Part shown: piece after piece, positions 45,601 to 62,060 of the stretch
How positions within the stretch are numbered: the stretch's first letter is position 1
Layout of the letters: the number at the start of each line of letters is the position of its first letter
NCBI RefSeq assembly: GCF_020884755.1
Contig: NZ_BPWE01000002.1
Location: 62,001 to 126,000, forward strand
Reading direction: 5' to 3'
DNA: 64,000 nucleotides
Source of the DNA: Bifidobacterium mizhiense
GTDB taxonomy: Bacteria > Actinomycetota > Actinomycetes > Actinomycetales > Bifidobacteriaceae
Position numbers and translations under genes: made by a program
The notes under the pieces: generated by a model
What the model was told of the DNA's origin: nothing
The model's database searches: none
What the model saw: only the letters and a program-made list of their open reading frames with translations

Positions 45601-48035
45601 TCTTCCCCGACTCCTCGGTAACCGGGGTCTTCGCCCGGGACGACAAGGTCAGACTACGGCCCGGGACCGTGGCCGACGTGCCGGTTCTGCTCAACGACAT
45701 CTCTGGGAATGATGACTCCTTGAGTCTGGACCCCCACCTGGAGCGCCAGAGCCTGGACCAAGCCAGCGTAAAGGACGACATGATCCGGCTGACCGCACCC
45801 TCACAGCCAGGCACCTCCTATCTGGTCTACCGGGCTCACAACCGGGCAGGGCTGAGCGACCAGGCCACCCTGACCGTGGTCTCGGATCCCCAGGCCCCCA
45901 TCCAGCCGCCCATAGCCCAGGATTACCAGGTGGCTCCCGAGGATACGGTGGACAAGCGCAGCGTGGAAGTCAATCTGGCCGACTCCATCAGCAATCCATC
46001 CGGCACCCTCGATGACCTGCGCTTGGGGATTCATCCTGGGGCCAAGGCCCACGCCAGGACCGTAGGTGAAGCCGGCTCCACCAAGCTGGTCATCGACCTG
46101 ACCGACCAGGCCAGGGCCGTGCCCTACACCGTCACCAACACCCGGTACAAGATCACTTCAATGGCCTTTGTGAAGGTCCCCGCCTATGGTGTATTCCCTC
46201 CGGTCCTAAGACCCCGCGCTCCGGCCCTCAAAGTGCGGGCTGGTCAGAGCATCACCATCGACATCGCCGATCAGGTCAGGGTGGGCGCAGGCAAGACCGC
46301 ACGGATCTCCTCCCGCCAGTCCGTTTCCGCCACCAAGTCCGACGGGTCCGACCCCTATGTGGACGAGCACACCCTGAGGTTCACCGCCGCCAAGGACTAT
46401 GCCGGTCCAGCCTCATTGACCTTTGCCGTCCGTGACGGGGATCCAGGCGGCCAGGCCATCGTCAACGAGTCGGTGCTGACCCTGCCCATCACCGTAACAG
46501 GCGGCAGAGCATCCCCGCCTGTCCTCTCGGCACCGGTCATCGATCTGGTGGCCGGTGAGCCGGCACAGACCATCTCCCTGCCTGCCATGACCCGTTGGCC
46601 TCAGGGAAGCGACCCGGCAGACAGCACATTCTCTTCCGGGGACCCCCAGGGGCCGATCCATGCCAAGCTGAGTCCTCGGGGCCAGCTGAACGTGTCCGCT
46701 GACAAGACTGCAACGCCTGGCACCAAGGCCACCCTGCCGGTAACCATTACCAGTTCATCCGGCCAGGTGCATACGGTCCTGACCTTCCGCATCATCGCCA
46801 CCACCCGGCCTCTGGCTTCGGTCCCCTCACGCCAGGTGGGGCTCAAGGCCGGGCAGAGTCTGGAATTGAACCTATTCGACGATGCACTCAACCCCTTCCC
46901 CGACACCCCGCTGCGCGTGGTCGGCCTGGTCAGCGACGACACCTCACGTCTGACAGCCAGCAACCTGGGCGACGGGAGGATCGCCATCAAAGCCGATCGT
47001 GACATCGGCGCCTCCACCAATACCATTCTGGCCACGGTCGAGGATGGCAGCCGGGATCCGGGCCGCCGGGTGAGCGCCACCATCACCGTGGGCATCATCG
47101 ACCGCCCTCAGGCCCCCAGAATGCTGGCGGGCGCGGCCCAGGCAGGCGATGGAACGGTTCTCCTGGCCTGGGAGCCGGGTGCAGCCAACGGTAGTCCGGT
47201 GGACGAGTATCGAGTCTCCTACACCTCATCGGCAGGCTCGGGACAACGCTCCTGCGGCGATGCCGTCACCTGCCGGGTCGACGGGCTGGCCAACGGCCAT
47301 GACTACTCCTTCACTGTCCAAGCCCATAACCAGGTGGGCTGGTCCCCCGCCTCCTCGCCGGCGGCAGCAAGGCCAGACGCACTTCCCGGAGGCGTGCAGG
47401 CACTGACTGTGGACGGCGGCAGCAAGGAAACCCTGACGGTCACCTGGCGTCCGCCAGAGAATCATGGCTCACCCATCCAGGGCTATACGGTCCACGGGGA
47501 GGGTTCCGGCTGCGGTTCGCCACGATGGCGGTCGGCCACCTCCACCAAGGCGGTCTTTGATGTGGGTCATGACGAGGCAGGAGGCACCTGCACAGTGAGC
47601 GTGACCCCAGCCAATATGGCCGGATCAGGACCTGTGGCCTCAGCCTCTGGAGCCACCTGGTCGCATCCGGATCCGCCTGCATTCCAGACGCTGGAGTACC
47701 AAGGCAAGGATCAGGTCAAGCTGGTCCTGAACCCTGGTGCCGAACACGGCCGACCCTGCGCAGACATCCAGGTGAGCATCGATGGCCTCGACCCCGGCAA
47801 GGCTTCCTGGACCCTGCCATGCGGTCAGCCGGAGGTCAGTGATGTCATCACCCTGCCCGCCGGATCAGTCAAACCTGGTGCCAGGCTGAACTTCCGGGCG
47901 GTAGCTCGCATCCGTGGGGTGGGGTCCGAAGGCCATTCGCCCGCCTCCACCAAGGAGCTGACCCTGCCCGAGGATGCCGACAAACCAAGCGACAAGACCC
48001 TTACCCGTCAGGGGTCCCTCAGCAGACAAGGATGA
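42609..48035 (+). CDS. Giant membrane-anchored FN3/Ig-like repeat protein (PFNA cluster)
   Basis: About 1808 residues. A single N-terminal membrane anchor (ILAVTLTALVLLILGVLF, residues near 31-50) leaves the rest outside. Residues 60-420 have repeated short strand patterns (GSIWITSQNERKVARF, VAYRPSDG-like) compatible with a beta-propeller. A long central region (about 430-1490) contains successive Ig/cadherin-like units with 'D-x-D-G-D' turns such as FEDPDGDPL and GIDPDGDCD. Two clear fibronectin type III domains follow near 1503-1690 (VLLAWEPGAANGSPVDEY, LTVTWRPPENHGSPIQGY), with a degenerate third. The bifidobacterial FN3 protein of this cluster is known from B. longum. The ATG at 42609 follows GGAACCCAGGGG; a GTG at 42576 is also in frame. 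It probably mediates surface contact. Confidence 0.85.
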   Translation: MDLQGGFLRMRRAGLRLRHALAVRAKNPAAILAVTLTALVLLILGVLFVHGVDRRAVQVDDGSIWITSQNERKVARFKPDIGEADVALSTGTDHFDLAQSGYAVILGREEGMAPIAASTATLGDTTRSDARAQRMVNGPTLVLFQARTGKIWVGRAASPGDLDPQRRDPVLTLGSGASVTVDASGAVYAYRPSDGVVLRIDGPDSRAHRELDSLTNHTPVRATAFSVIDGRPVLLAGDRLYWPQGSIRIPHRGDLQLQSTPVDMDRQGPWVGLTDQESVHLVDLDHPGNKVETVGTGGSGQPAQPVSSGGCLWTAWASSGNNFLRLCATGTAMPQVRSPQPRTSTLEAIGPTSDLVFRANHRRVILNDVLTGDVWNPRTSTKVIRPQWQTMEVKHTDRTDQRQDSADNRQRFAATCRSGSQPIQAEDDSLGIRAGSRALLDPLRNDHQTDCSVLRIEDARSSQGNLRLTPVMNGRYLQVDASDAPAGRARINYSITDGRGQVSSAGIDLNIAPAKMDRGDQAPVQNDTPPEYEVEQGATTTVNALAGFEDPDGDPLILAGAESVNSDRISLSTRADGQLTMSAGSATSGRLAVKVTVSDGVMSGQGLIYFTIRPVNTLAPLVDPVIRQATVGREATVDLSRSVHANAAQPLRLIRVDKPDGIQVKVNAESLSFTATAANPGTYYLPYRVAQGDRETQGLVRLEVEHDHGGSALPVPVNDVALLGTDQTAIVDPLDNDLDPMGGVLALTDVRVDPDSGIKAGIVDHRRVYLSARKIPTRPLSIAYTVANASGSAQGTIVLQPPSLSRAASAPKAPNLTVGVRSSGLVTVPVMDKVTHADGTSVTLDQQLTTDQQVFAGLAFVSGDTVRYQASGRTGDFPATYTVRDDLGNAASGTITFRVHASDPASKPAPTPKDLRAQVAAGTKVRIPVPLTGIDPDGDCDTLSGLGNQAPRLGRIVKAGADYLIYEAYPDSHGTDEFTYAVEDWMGQRAQAHVRIGVFPDSSVTGVFARDDKVRLRPGTVADVPVLLNDISGNDDSLSLDPHLERQSLDQASVKDDMIRLTAPSQPGTSYLVYRAHNRAGLSDQATLTVVSDPQAPIQPPIAQDYQVAPEDTVDKRSVEVNLADSISNPSGTLDDLRLGIHPGAKAHARTVGEAGSTKLVIDLTDQARAVPYTVTNTRYKITSMAFVKVPAYGVFPPVLRPRAPALKVRAGQSITIDIADQVRVGAGKTARISSRQSVSATKSDGSDPYVDEHTLRFTAAKDYAGPASLTFAVRDGDPGGQAIVNESVLTLPITVTGGRASPPVLSAPVIDLVAGEPAQTISLPAMTRWPQGSDPADSTFSSGDPQGPIHAKLSPRGQLNVSADKTATPGTKATLPVTITSSSGQVHTVLTFRIIATTRPLASVPSRQVGLKAGQSLELNLFDDALNPFPDTPLRVVGLVSDDTSRLTASNLGDGRIAIKADRDIGASTNTILATVEDGSRDPGRRVSATITVGIIDRPQAPRMLAGAAQAGDGTVLLAWEPGAANGSPVDEYRVSYTSSAGSGQRSCGDAVTCRVDGLANGHDYSFTVQAHNQVGWSPASSPAAARPDALPGGVQALTVDGGSKETLTVTWRPPENHGSPIQGYTVHGEGSGCGSPRWRSATSTKAVFDVGHDEAGGTCTVSVTPANMAGSGPVASASGATWSHPDPPAFQTLEYQGKDQVKLVLNPGAEHGRPCADIQVSIDGLDPGKASWTLPCGQPEVSDVITLPAGSVKPGARLNFRAVARIRGVGSEGHSPASTKELTLPEDADKPSDKTLTRQGSLSRQG

Positions 48036-49547
48036 ATGACCATGGATGATCGAAGCGCACAGGAACCCATCCAGCAGGACGGCACCATCCCGGATGACGC
48101 GACCAGGAGGAGTACCCCCAAGGCCGCCCGCGAGGCAAGCAGCGAAGGCCGACGGATCCACGCCGACCGACTGGATGTACTCAAGCGACAGCGCCAGGCC
48201 CTCATGGCCGGTCTGGGGCAGCAAGAATCTGACTCGGCGGCGAACGACGACCGGACCAGGCCCGGCCGCATCCCCGTGTCTGCCGGACAAGGAATAAATC
48301 AGAAATCCGGGACGGAATCTGCCCCATCGGACCGCACCATGGTGGAAGACGGGACTATCCCCGGTCATCAGCCAGTCCGTGACCTGTTCTCCCGGTCCTC
48401 CTCAGCTCCTGCAGGGCCTGACCTCGTCGACGCCACCGATCAATCCCGTCACCCTCAGCTGGAACGCACCTCAGTTCCCAGATACGAAGTCAAGACCGGG
48501 CAGAACCAACGGCCTCCCACCGAAGCAGGAGGTCAGGCATCAGAGACCAGGCAGCAGCGACGTTCAGACCATGCCACAGGCAACAGCCAGGCCCCCGTGG
48601 ATGTGTCGACCTTCGCCCACCTCTTCCGCTCCATCGTGGACAACGTCGGCCAGGCGGTGCTGGGCAAGGAGGAAACTGTCGCCTTATGCGTCACTGCCCT
48701 GATCGCGGGAGGCCATGTGCTCCTGGAAGACAATCCGGGCACTGGCAAGACCCAGCTGTCACGCGCCCTGGCTGCCTCCATCGCCGTGGACTGCAAGCGG
48801 ATCCAGTTCACCCCGGACCTGCTGCCCTCCGACCTGTTGGGTGTGACCTTCTATGACCAGGCTCAAGGGCAATTCTCCTTCCGGCCCGGCCCGGTCTTTG
48901 CTTCTCTGGTTCTGGCCGACGAGATCAACCGAGCCTCCCCCAAGACCCAGTCGGCCCTGCTGGAGGTCATGGAGGAGGGCCAGGTGACCGTGGATGGCCG
49001 CACCTACCGCCTCCCTCGGCCCTTCATGGTGATGGCTACTCAGAATCCCATCGAACAGCTGGGCACCTATGCCCTGCCCGAGGCTCAGATGGACCGCTTC
49101 CTGATCCGCACCTCGCTTGGGGCGCCTGGACACGATGCCAGCATGCGCATTCTTGAAGAGGCCGACATCCGCGACCGGGCAGGCCTGGTGGAACCGGTGG
49201 TCGATGCCGCCCAGGTGGAGGCCATGGCTGCCTGCGCCTCCAAGGTTTTCTGTGATTCCTCCATCATGGAATACGTCATCCACATCATCGAAGCCACACG
49301 GCACAGTCCCGCCATCCGGGTCGGCTCCTCCATCAGAGGCGGGCTGGCTCTGGTCCGCTGTGCCAAGATCCGGGCCTGCGCCCAGGGCCGCGACTACGTG
49401 ATCCCCGATGATGTCAAGAAACTGGTCGACCCCATCCTGGCCCACCGGCTGATCCTGACCTCCCAGAGCAGGCTGGCGGACATGGATGAACACCAGGCGC
49501 TGGCCGAAGCCCTGGCCAAGGTCCCCGTCCCCACAGGAGAGCAGTGA
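48036..49547 (+). CDS. MoxR-family AAA+ ATPase
   Basis: A 503-residue ATPase. The C-terminal 310 residues are a classic MoxR domain: Walker A DNPGTGKTQLSRAL near residue 233, Walker B LVLADEINRASPKTQ near residue 295, sensor motif MVMATQNPIEQLGTYALPEAQ near residue 335, and a lid ending in AHRLILT. The first 190 residues are low-complexity, rich in D, R, S, T and Q, an extension not usual in the family, and possibly a target of the upstream kinase. MoxR ATPases work with DUF58/VWA and membrane partners as chaperones. It starts directly after the FN3 stop; the ATG at 48042 is an alternative with better spacing to AAGGA. Confidence 0.9.
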   Translation: MTMDDRSAQEPIQQDGTIPDDATRRSTPKAAREASSEGRRIHADRLDVLKRQRQALMAGLGQQESDSAANDDRTRPGRIPVSAGQGINQKSGTESAPSDRTMVEDGTIPGHQPVRDLFSRSSSAPAGPDLVDATDQSRHPQLERTSVPRYEVKTGQNQRPPTEAGGQASETRQQRRSDHATGNSQAPVDVSTFAHLFRSIVDNVGQAVLGKEETVALCVTALIAGGHVLLEDNPGTGKTQLSRALAASIAVDCKRIQFTPDLLPSDLLGVTFYDQAQGQFSFRPGPVFASLVLADEINRASPKTQSALLEVMEEGQVTVDGRTYRLPRPFMVMATQNPIEQLGTYALPEAQMDRFLIRTSLGAPGHDASMRILEEADIRDRAGLVEPVVDAAQVEAMAACASKVFCDSSIMEYVIHIIEATRHSPAIRVGSSIRGGLALVRCAKIRACAQGRDYVIPDDVKKLVDPILAHRLILTSQSRLADMDEHQALAEALAKVPVPTGEQ

Positions 49548-49550
49548 GCC

Positions 49551-50801
49551 ATGACCGCCTTCGCCAGCCGAACTGCCCCGAAAGCTAGACCGACATCCTC
49601 GACAGGAACCGAACAGAGCCTGCGATCCCGGGCCGCCGGCCTATGGCAGTCGATCACTGCCCTGGGCCGGGCTATGGCTCTGGCCACGCTTCTGTGCGCT
49701 CTGGCCTTCGCCCCTACAGGCTGGCGTGAACTGCTGGCGGGCGCTCTGCTGGGCGTGGGCATGCTCCTACTGGGGTTGTTGATGAGCCTGGGCAACCTTT
49801 CCTGTAGCGCTGAAACGAGCCTGGACCAAGGCCATTTGGAGGTGGGTGGCCAGGCCGAGCTGATCCTGGTGCTGACCAACCCAGGCAGCCGCTCCACCCG
49901 CCGCGGCCGAATCGGCCTGGCCCTAGGCCAAGGAACCGTCATGGCACCACTGCCAGCTCTGGCACCCGGTCAGAGTCACCAGATCCGCTTGAAACTGGAG
50001 GCCAGATCCCGTGGCGTGATTGACCTAGGCCCGGTGACCATGGAGGCTGGGGATCCGCTGGGGCTCATCCGCCGCCGCCGAATTCTGACCGGCGCCCGAA
50101 GGCTCTATATCCATCCCCACACGGTGGCACTGCCGCCCCTCGAAGCCGGGCTGGAGCGCGACCTGGAGGGGGACCCTGGCCCCGGCATCGTCGACGACGA
50201 TCTGGAATTCCATGCTCTGCGCCCCTACGTTCCGGGCGACGACATAAAACGGGTTCACTGGTTATCCACCGCCCGGGCCGGCACCCTGATGATCCGCCAA
50301 TACGAGCCCACCCTGCGCACCAGAATCAAACTGATCCTGGACGGCCAGGCCACCTCCTACAGGAGCGCGGATGAGTTCGAGCTGGCAGTCGAAATCTATG
50401 CCTCTCTGGGCTGCCGATGCCTGCTTGACGGCCGTCGGCTGCAAGCGCTGGCCCCAGAACCGGACGATCCCGATGCCCATGGGACCACCACCCTGCCTAC
50501 GGAAGACCCCCGAAGCTTTCTGGATGCCTGCAGCGCCATCCGCCCCCGCCGGGACAGCTACGACAAGCCCGATCTGACTGATACTCCCGAGCAAACCAGT
50601 CTGACCATCCTGGTGACCGGTTCGCTGGGTGACCGCCAACCCTCAATCCTAGCGGACGGATCGGCCCAGAACGCATCCCCGGTCATGCTGCTAGCTGCTG
50701 ACTTGGATGCCCATCCAAGCCTGCAGACGCAACCGGGGTTGGTCAACGCTGTTTTGGGCAACAGGAAGGACCTTCCCATCCTCTTGGAGAACCAGCCATG
50801 A
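49551..50801 (+). CDS. DUF58 domain membrane protein
   Basis: A 416-residue partner of the MoxR ATPase. Two N-terminal membrane helices (LATLLCALAFAPTGWRELL and AGALLGVGMLLLGLLMS) are followed by a beta-rich segment. The hallmark DUF58 block DIKRVHWLSTARAGTLMIRQ is near residue 230, and a VWA-like segment (IKLILDGQATSYRSADEFEL) comes after it. DUF58 proteins often act as adaptors for MoxR. It starts three bases after the MoxR stop with AGGAGAGCAGTG upstream, and its stop overlaps the next gene by four bases (ATGA), indicating tight coupling. Confidence 0.9.
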   Translation: MTAFASRTAPKARPTSSTGTEQSLRSRAAGLWQSITALGRAMALATLLCALAFAPTGWRELLAGALLGVGMLLLGLLMSLGNLSCSAETSLDQGHLEVGGQAELILVLTNPGSRSTRRGRIGLALGQGTVMAPLPALAPGQSHQIRLKLEARSRGVIDLGPVTMEAGDPLGLIRRRRILTGARRLYIHPHTVALPPLEAGLERDLEGDPGPGIVDDDLEFHALRPYVPGDDIKRVHWLSTARAGTLMIRQYEPTLRTRIKLILDGQATSYRSADEFELAVEIYASLGCRCLLDGRRLQALAPEPDDPDAHGTTTLPTEDPRSFLDACSAIRPRRDSYDKPDLTDTPEQTSLTILVTGSLGDRQPSILADGSAQNASPVMLLAADLDAHPSLQTQPGLVNAVLGNRKDLPILLENQP

Positions 50802-53209
50802 GCACATCCGCATCATGGATGGACCAAGCCCAGAGGGAGCCTATCCGCCTGATCGACCAATCTGGTCTGCAATCCACCGTCGACCCAACCAGGCGCCGCT
50901 CCCCCGCTATTCTGGTCGCCGCATTGGCCCCACTCGATCTGCTGGCCGGACTCCAGCTGCTGCCGGTCTATGGCAGCCTGCCCTTCTGGCTGACAGTGGG
51001 AGCCGCCGCCTGTCTGACCGGACTGCTGATCGCCACGTTCCCCCGCCGTGGGATCGCCACAGCCTTCCTGCAGCCTCTGCTGCTGATTGCCGCCCAGTTC
51101 CTGCTGGGGCCTGTATTCGCTCTGAACGGGACCACCCTGGCCCATGTCCTGCCCACCTGGGCAACCCTGGCACAAGGGTGGTCCGCCACCTTCGGCGCCT
51201 TCAAGACCCTGGCAGCCATCGATCCGCCCCTTGGACAGGAGGCAGGCGGACTGATGGCCCTATGGACGCTGATGCTCTGGACCTGTTACCTGGCCGTGCT
51301 GCTGGCCCGTCATGGTCTGGGCCGCAACCTGGGACGGCCGGCGCACCCCGTGGCCGTCCTGACAGCCACCCTGCCCATACTGGCCACCATGGCTCTGTCA
51401 GCAGCCCTGGGCACCAGCAGAGGCCTCTATCCGGCATTGACAGGCGGCATCCTCTGGCTGCTCCTGCTGATCTGGTGCGCCAGTGGGCTGGGACTGCTGC
51501 GTCTGCAGGGGCCCGCATCCGCCCTCCTGACCCTAGCCCTGGCGGCCGGACTGATGTTCTCCGCTGGGCTCCTGCCCGCCCCGACCCGACTGGTCATTCG
51601 CGACCACTACCAACCGCCCATAGACCCCTACCAGTTCACCAGCCCCTTGAGCGATTACCGCGCCTACATCAAACGCCACCGCGACGATACCCTGGTCACG
51701 GTCCGCAACCTGCCCGCTGGCACCCCAGTTCGTATGGCCGTCATGGACCGTTATGACGGCAAGGTCTGGAATCTGTCCGACTCCTCAGGTGCAGGAGCCG
51801 CCGACTACCGGCGCATCGGCGCCCAGATCCGCGCAGAAACACACCAAGAGAAGGCCAAAGACACCAAATCGACCGGACGACCTTTTACAGCGACCTTCCA
51901 GATTCGAGAGGGATTCAACCACGCCTGGTTGCCTTCCGCCGGACAGGTCAACGGCATTGATACGGCTAAGGGCCTGCAACGGGAGGACCTCTACTTCAAC
52001 AAGGCCACAGACACCGCCCTGACCGATCAGGCCCTGCAGAAGGGGACCAGCTATACAGTGCATGGCCTGGCCGAAGATAGACCCGCAACCCGTCGCATCG
52101 CCGACAGCGATCCGGGCGATGTGCAGGTGCCTCCCCTGGCGGATGCTCCTGAGAGCCTGCCCAAGGCGGCTGCCTCCATAACCTCCATGCAGGTGCGCGG
52201 CGGTGCCAGAGCTCTGGCCATCGAGGAACGGCTGCACCGGGAGGGGTGGTTCTCCCACGGTCTGGCCGGCGACTACCCCTCGGCCTCCGGCCACGGCGAC
52301 TATCGAATCAATCAACTCCTGCAGGGCCAGGCCATGGTGGGCGACAGCGAGCAATACGCCTCAGCCATGGCCCTCCTGGCCCGGCAGATGGGTCTGCCAT
52401 CCCGGGTGGTCTTGGGATTCCTGCCCAAGAACCGTGACGGCTCCATCAGCAGGGAACGGACCAGGACCCAGGCGGACGGGAGCACGCGAATCGACTTCAC
52501 AGGACGCGATGCCCAGGCCTGGGTGGAGGTCAACCTAGAGGGTCTGGGATGGGTCCCCTTCTACCCCACGCCACCGGAGACCAAGACCCCGGACAGGTCC
52601 CTGGACTCTACGCCACCCAACCCGCGTACCCTGGTTCGCCAGCCACCGCCCCCGCTGGTCGATCCTCCCCGCGACGACCGGACCACCCAGGGTCGAACTA
52701 CCGTCGGCGGGCAGGAAGCATCCCGGCAGTCTTCACCCTCCTTCTGGAAGCGGTACGGCCCTTTGATAGCCAAAGTGGCGCTCTGGACCATGCCGGTCTG
52801 GCTGCCCGCTCTCCTGGCTCTGCTCCTGCTGGCCGTCAAGGCTTGGTTGCGCCGACGGGCCCGGTCGACCGGCGATCCGAAGACACGCATCCGCGCCGGC
52901 TGGCGACAGATCGGCAACCTGGGCAGACAGACCGGCCTGTCCCTGGAGGGCACCCGTAGCGAGCAGGCAGCCCAGATCGCCCAGACCCTGCTGACCGACC
53001 CCCCAGGGTCCTCGTCGGCTGGGCTGCGTCGGGATCTGGATCGACTGCGCAGCATGGCCGATCAGGCCTCGTTCGACCGTCACCCTTCAGATGAGCAGGA
53101 GGTCGAAGACTGCTGGCAGCTGGTCGACAAGCTTCGATCCGCCATCCTGGCATCCCTGCCGCGAACCCGACGCTGGCGCACCCTGCTTTCCCCTAGGCAC
53201 CTGCGCTGA
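50798..53209 (+). CDS. Transglutaminase-fold membrane protein, probably catalytically inactive
   Basis: An 803-residue protein with at least six N-terminal membrane helices in residues 35-265, an extracellular transglutaminase-like domain near residues 470-600, another helix near 660-680 (VALWTMPVWLPALLALLLL) and a cytosolic C-terminal tail of about 110 residues. The core motif VGDSEQYASAMALLARQMGL has serine at position 517 where active enzymes have cysteine. The histidine motif is QAWVEVNL (Gln573 instead of His) and the aspartate motif is PFYPTP (Tyr589 instead of Asp). All three catalytic positions are therefore replaced. Last gene of the PFNA operon, overlapping DUF58 by four bases and ending before a strong hairpin. 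A structural or binding role is more likely than crosslinking. Confidence 0.85.
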   Translation: MSTSASWMDQAQREPIRLIDQSGLQSTVDPTRRRSPAILVAALAPLDLLAGLQLLPVYGSLPFWLTVGAAACLTGLLIATFPRRGIATAFLQPLLLIAAQFLLGPVFALNGTTLAHVLPTWATLAQGWSATFGAFKTLAAIDPPLGQEAGGLMALWTLMLWTCYLAVLLARHGLGRNLGRPAHPVAVLTATLPILATMALSAALGTSRGLYPALTGGILWLLLLIWCASGLGLLRLQGPASALLTLALAAGLMFSAGLLPAPTRLVIRDHYQPPIDPYQFTSPLSDYRAYIKRHRDDTLVTVRNLPAGTPVRMAVMDRYDGKVWNLSDSSGAGAADYRRIGAQIRAETHQEKAKDTKSTGRPFTATFQIREGFNHAWLPSAGQVNGIDTAKGLQREDLYFNKATDTALTDQALQKGTSYTVHGLAEDRPATRRIADSDPGDVQVPPLADAPESLPKAAASITSMQVRGGARALAIEERLHREGWFSHGLAGDYPSASGHGDYRINQLLQGQAMVGDSEQYASAMALLARQMGLPSRVVLGFLPKNRDGSISRERTRTQADGSTRIDFTGRDAQAWVEVNLEGLGWVPFYPTPPETKTPDRSLDSTPPNPRTLVRQPPPPLVDPPRDDRTTQGRTTVGGQEASRQSSPSFWKRYGPLIAKVALWTMPVWLPALLALLLLAVKAWLRRRARSTGDPKTRIRAGWRQIGNLGRQTGLSLEGTRSEQAAQIAQTLLTDPPGSSSAGLRRDLDRLRSMADQASFDRHPSDEQEVEDCWQLVDKLRSAILASLPRTRRWRTLLSPRHLR

Positions 53210-53240
53210 CCTGTCTGCAACCTGGACCGCGAGAAAACAA

Positions 53241-53283
53241 GATGAGGGCCCGTGCAATCGCTACGATTGCACGGGCCCTCATC
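53241..53283. terminator. Bidirectional intrinsic terminator between PFNA operon and rpoC
   Basis: A perfect 20-bp inverted repeat, GATGAGGGCCCGTGCAATCG against its complement, with a CTA loop at 53261-53263. On the plus strand ATTTG follows, on the minus strand TTGTTTTC. It separates the convergent TGase-like gene and rpoC and is the strongest hairpin in the window. Confidence 0.85.
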
Positions 53284-53366
53284 ATTTGTCACATATCGGG
53301 CAGCCGAATCCGCCAGGCCGGGTCATCCAGCCCAAGCGGATCGGCGGCTACCGGTTGTTCAGACGC

Positions 53367-57530
<4,164 letters not shown>

Positions 57531-57618
57531 TCTATGTCCTGTCTCTGATCTTGTAACTGCTCTGAAGTTTGCCTTTTAGCGGGGTACCCGTCTGGCGGGC
57601 ACCCCTGTGACTGGTGGT

Positions 57619-61185
<3,567 letters not shown>

Positions 61186-61379
61186 AATGGACGTTCCTTA
61201 TCGCTCGCCGTACTCGATCATTCCTGTTACCCCAGGGAGATGCCGAATGGCCGCCATATGCCTATTCGCGGGCACCTCCTCGATGATGTATGCCCGCTAT
61301 ATGACACACCTCATGCAAAGCATCAAGAGTACCAGCTAAGAGCCTCAGAAGCAATCGGCGTGTCGTTTTAGAGCAACTG
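61186..61379 (-). promoter_or_regulatory. rpoB upstream region with candidate promoter
   Basis: Read on the minus strand, TTGATG is followed 17 bases later by CATATA, a possible -35/-10 pair, about 100 bases from the rpoB start. The 194-base gap also carries a palindrome-poor leader with the ribosome site AAGGA near the TTG. No rplJL-type gene is present beside it. Confidence 0.35.
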
Positions 61380-62030
61380 CTATTGGACCATGACCGGCAC
61401 AGGCTGGGAAACCACCCGGGGATTGGACTTGAGGACCAGCTTGGCCTGGTAGGAGCCGGCATTGACGCGGGGCAGCTGATCGTCGGGCAGGCAGCTGTCC
61501 TGGCTGCTGTCGGCATTCCAGGTGATGGTCTGCACGTCCTTGTCGCCGGTGGCCATGAGCAGGGTGCGAGCCCCAACCGGACAGGCGTCGGAACGCCAGA
61601 TGGTCTCCTCGCCGCTGGTGATAATCAGCACCCGGCCGCCGTCGGAGCCGTCCACCAGACAGGAGCCCGTTCCCTTGTGACGAATGGTCGCCGTAAAGTC
61701 GATGGATCCGCCGACCCCGGTACTGGGATCGGGCGCAGCCAGTTCCAAGGCCAAGTCCTCCTTGCCGCAGTCAGGAGCTCCTGAGGAACGCTTCTTGCCG
61801 GAATCCTTCTTCTGCTTGTCTTTGTCCTTGGATTTGGTCTTTGAGCTCTGCTGGACACTGGTCGAGGTTCCCTGGGCCCCATTGCCTCCACGCAGTGCTC
61901 GGATGCCGGCCCCCACGCCCCATACCAGACCAGCGCAGACCAGCAGGAAGAGCACCGCCAGCAGGGCGGCAGCAATCCTCCGGCGACGGTACATCCGCCG
62001 CTTCTTCTCGCTCATGCGTCGCTTGGCCAT
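61380..62030 (-). CDS. Membrane-anchored hypothetical protein (DUF4232-like region)
   Basis: A 216-residue protein of unknown function. A basic N-terminus (KKRRMYRRRR) precedes one membrane helix (IAAALLAVLFLLVCAGLVWG, near residues 19-38), then a lysine/serine-rich linker (SSKTKSKDKDKQKKDSGKKR) and a beta-rich extracellular domain with two pairs of cysteines (PDCGKEDL, GSCLVDGSDG, DACPVGA, DSCLPDDQL). The extracellular part resembles secreted actinobacterial domains that bind small molecules, but no exact family is certain. It lies 30 bases after mutY on the same strand and is upstream of rpoB. Confidence 0.6.
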   Translation of the reverse strand: MAKRRMSEKKRRMYRRRRIAAALLAVLFLLVCAGLVWGVGAGIRALRGGNGAQGTSTSVQQSSKTKSKDKDKQKKDSGKKRSSGAPDCGKEDLALELAAPDPSTGVGGSIDFTATIRHKGTGSCLVDGSDGGRVLIITSGEETIWRSDACPVGARTLLMATGDKDVQTITWNADSSQDSCLPDDQLPRVNAGSYQAKLVLKSNPRVVSQPVPVMVQ

Positions 62031-62060
62031 ACTTCTCCAGTCTAATCGTCAGGGCGGCCT

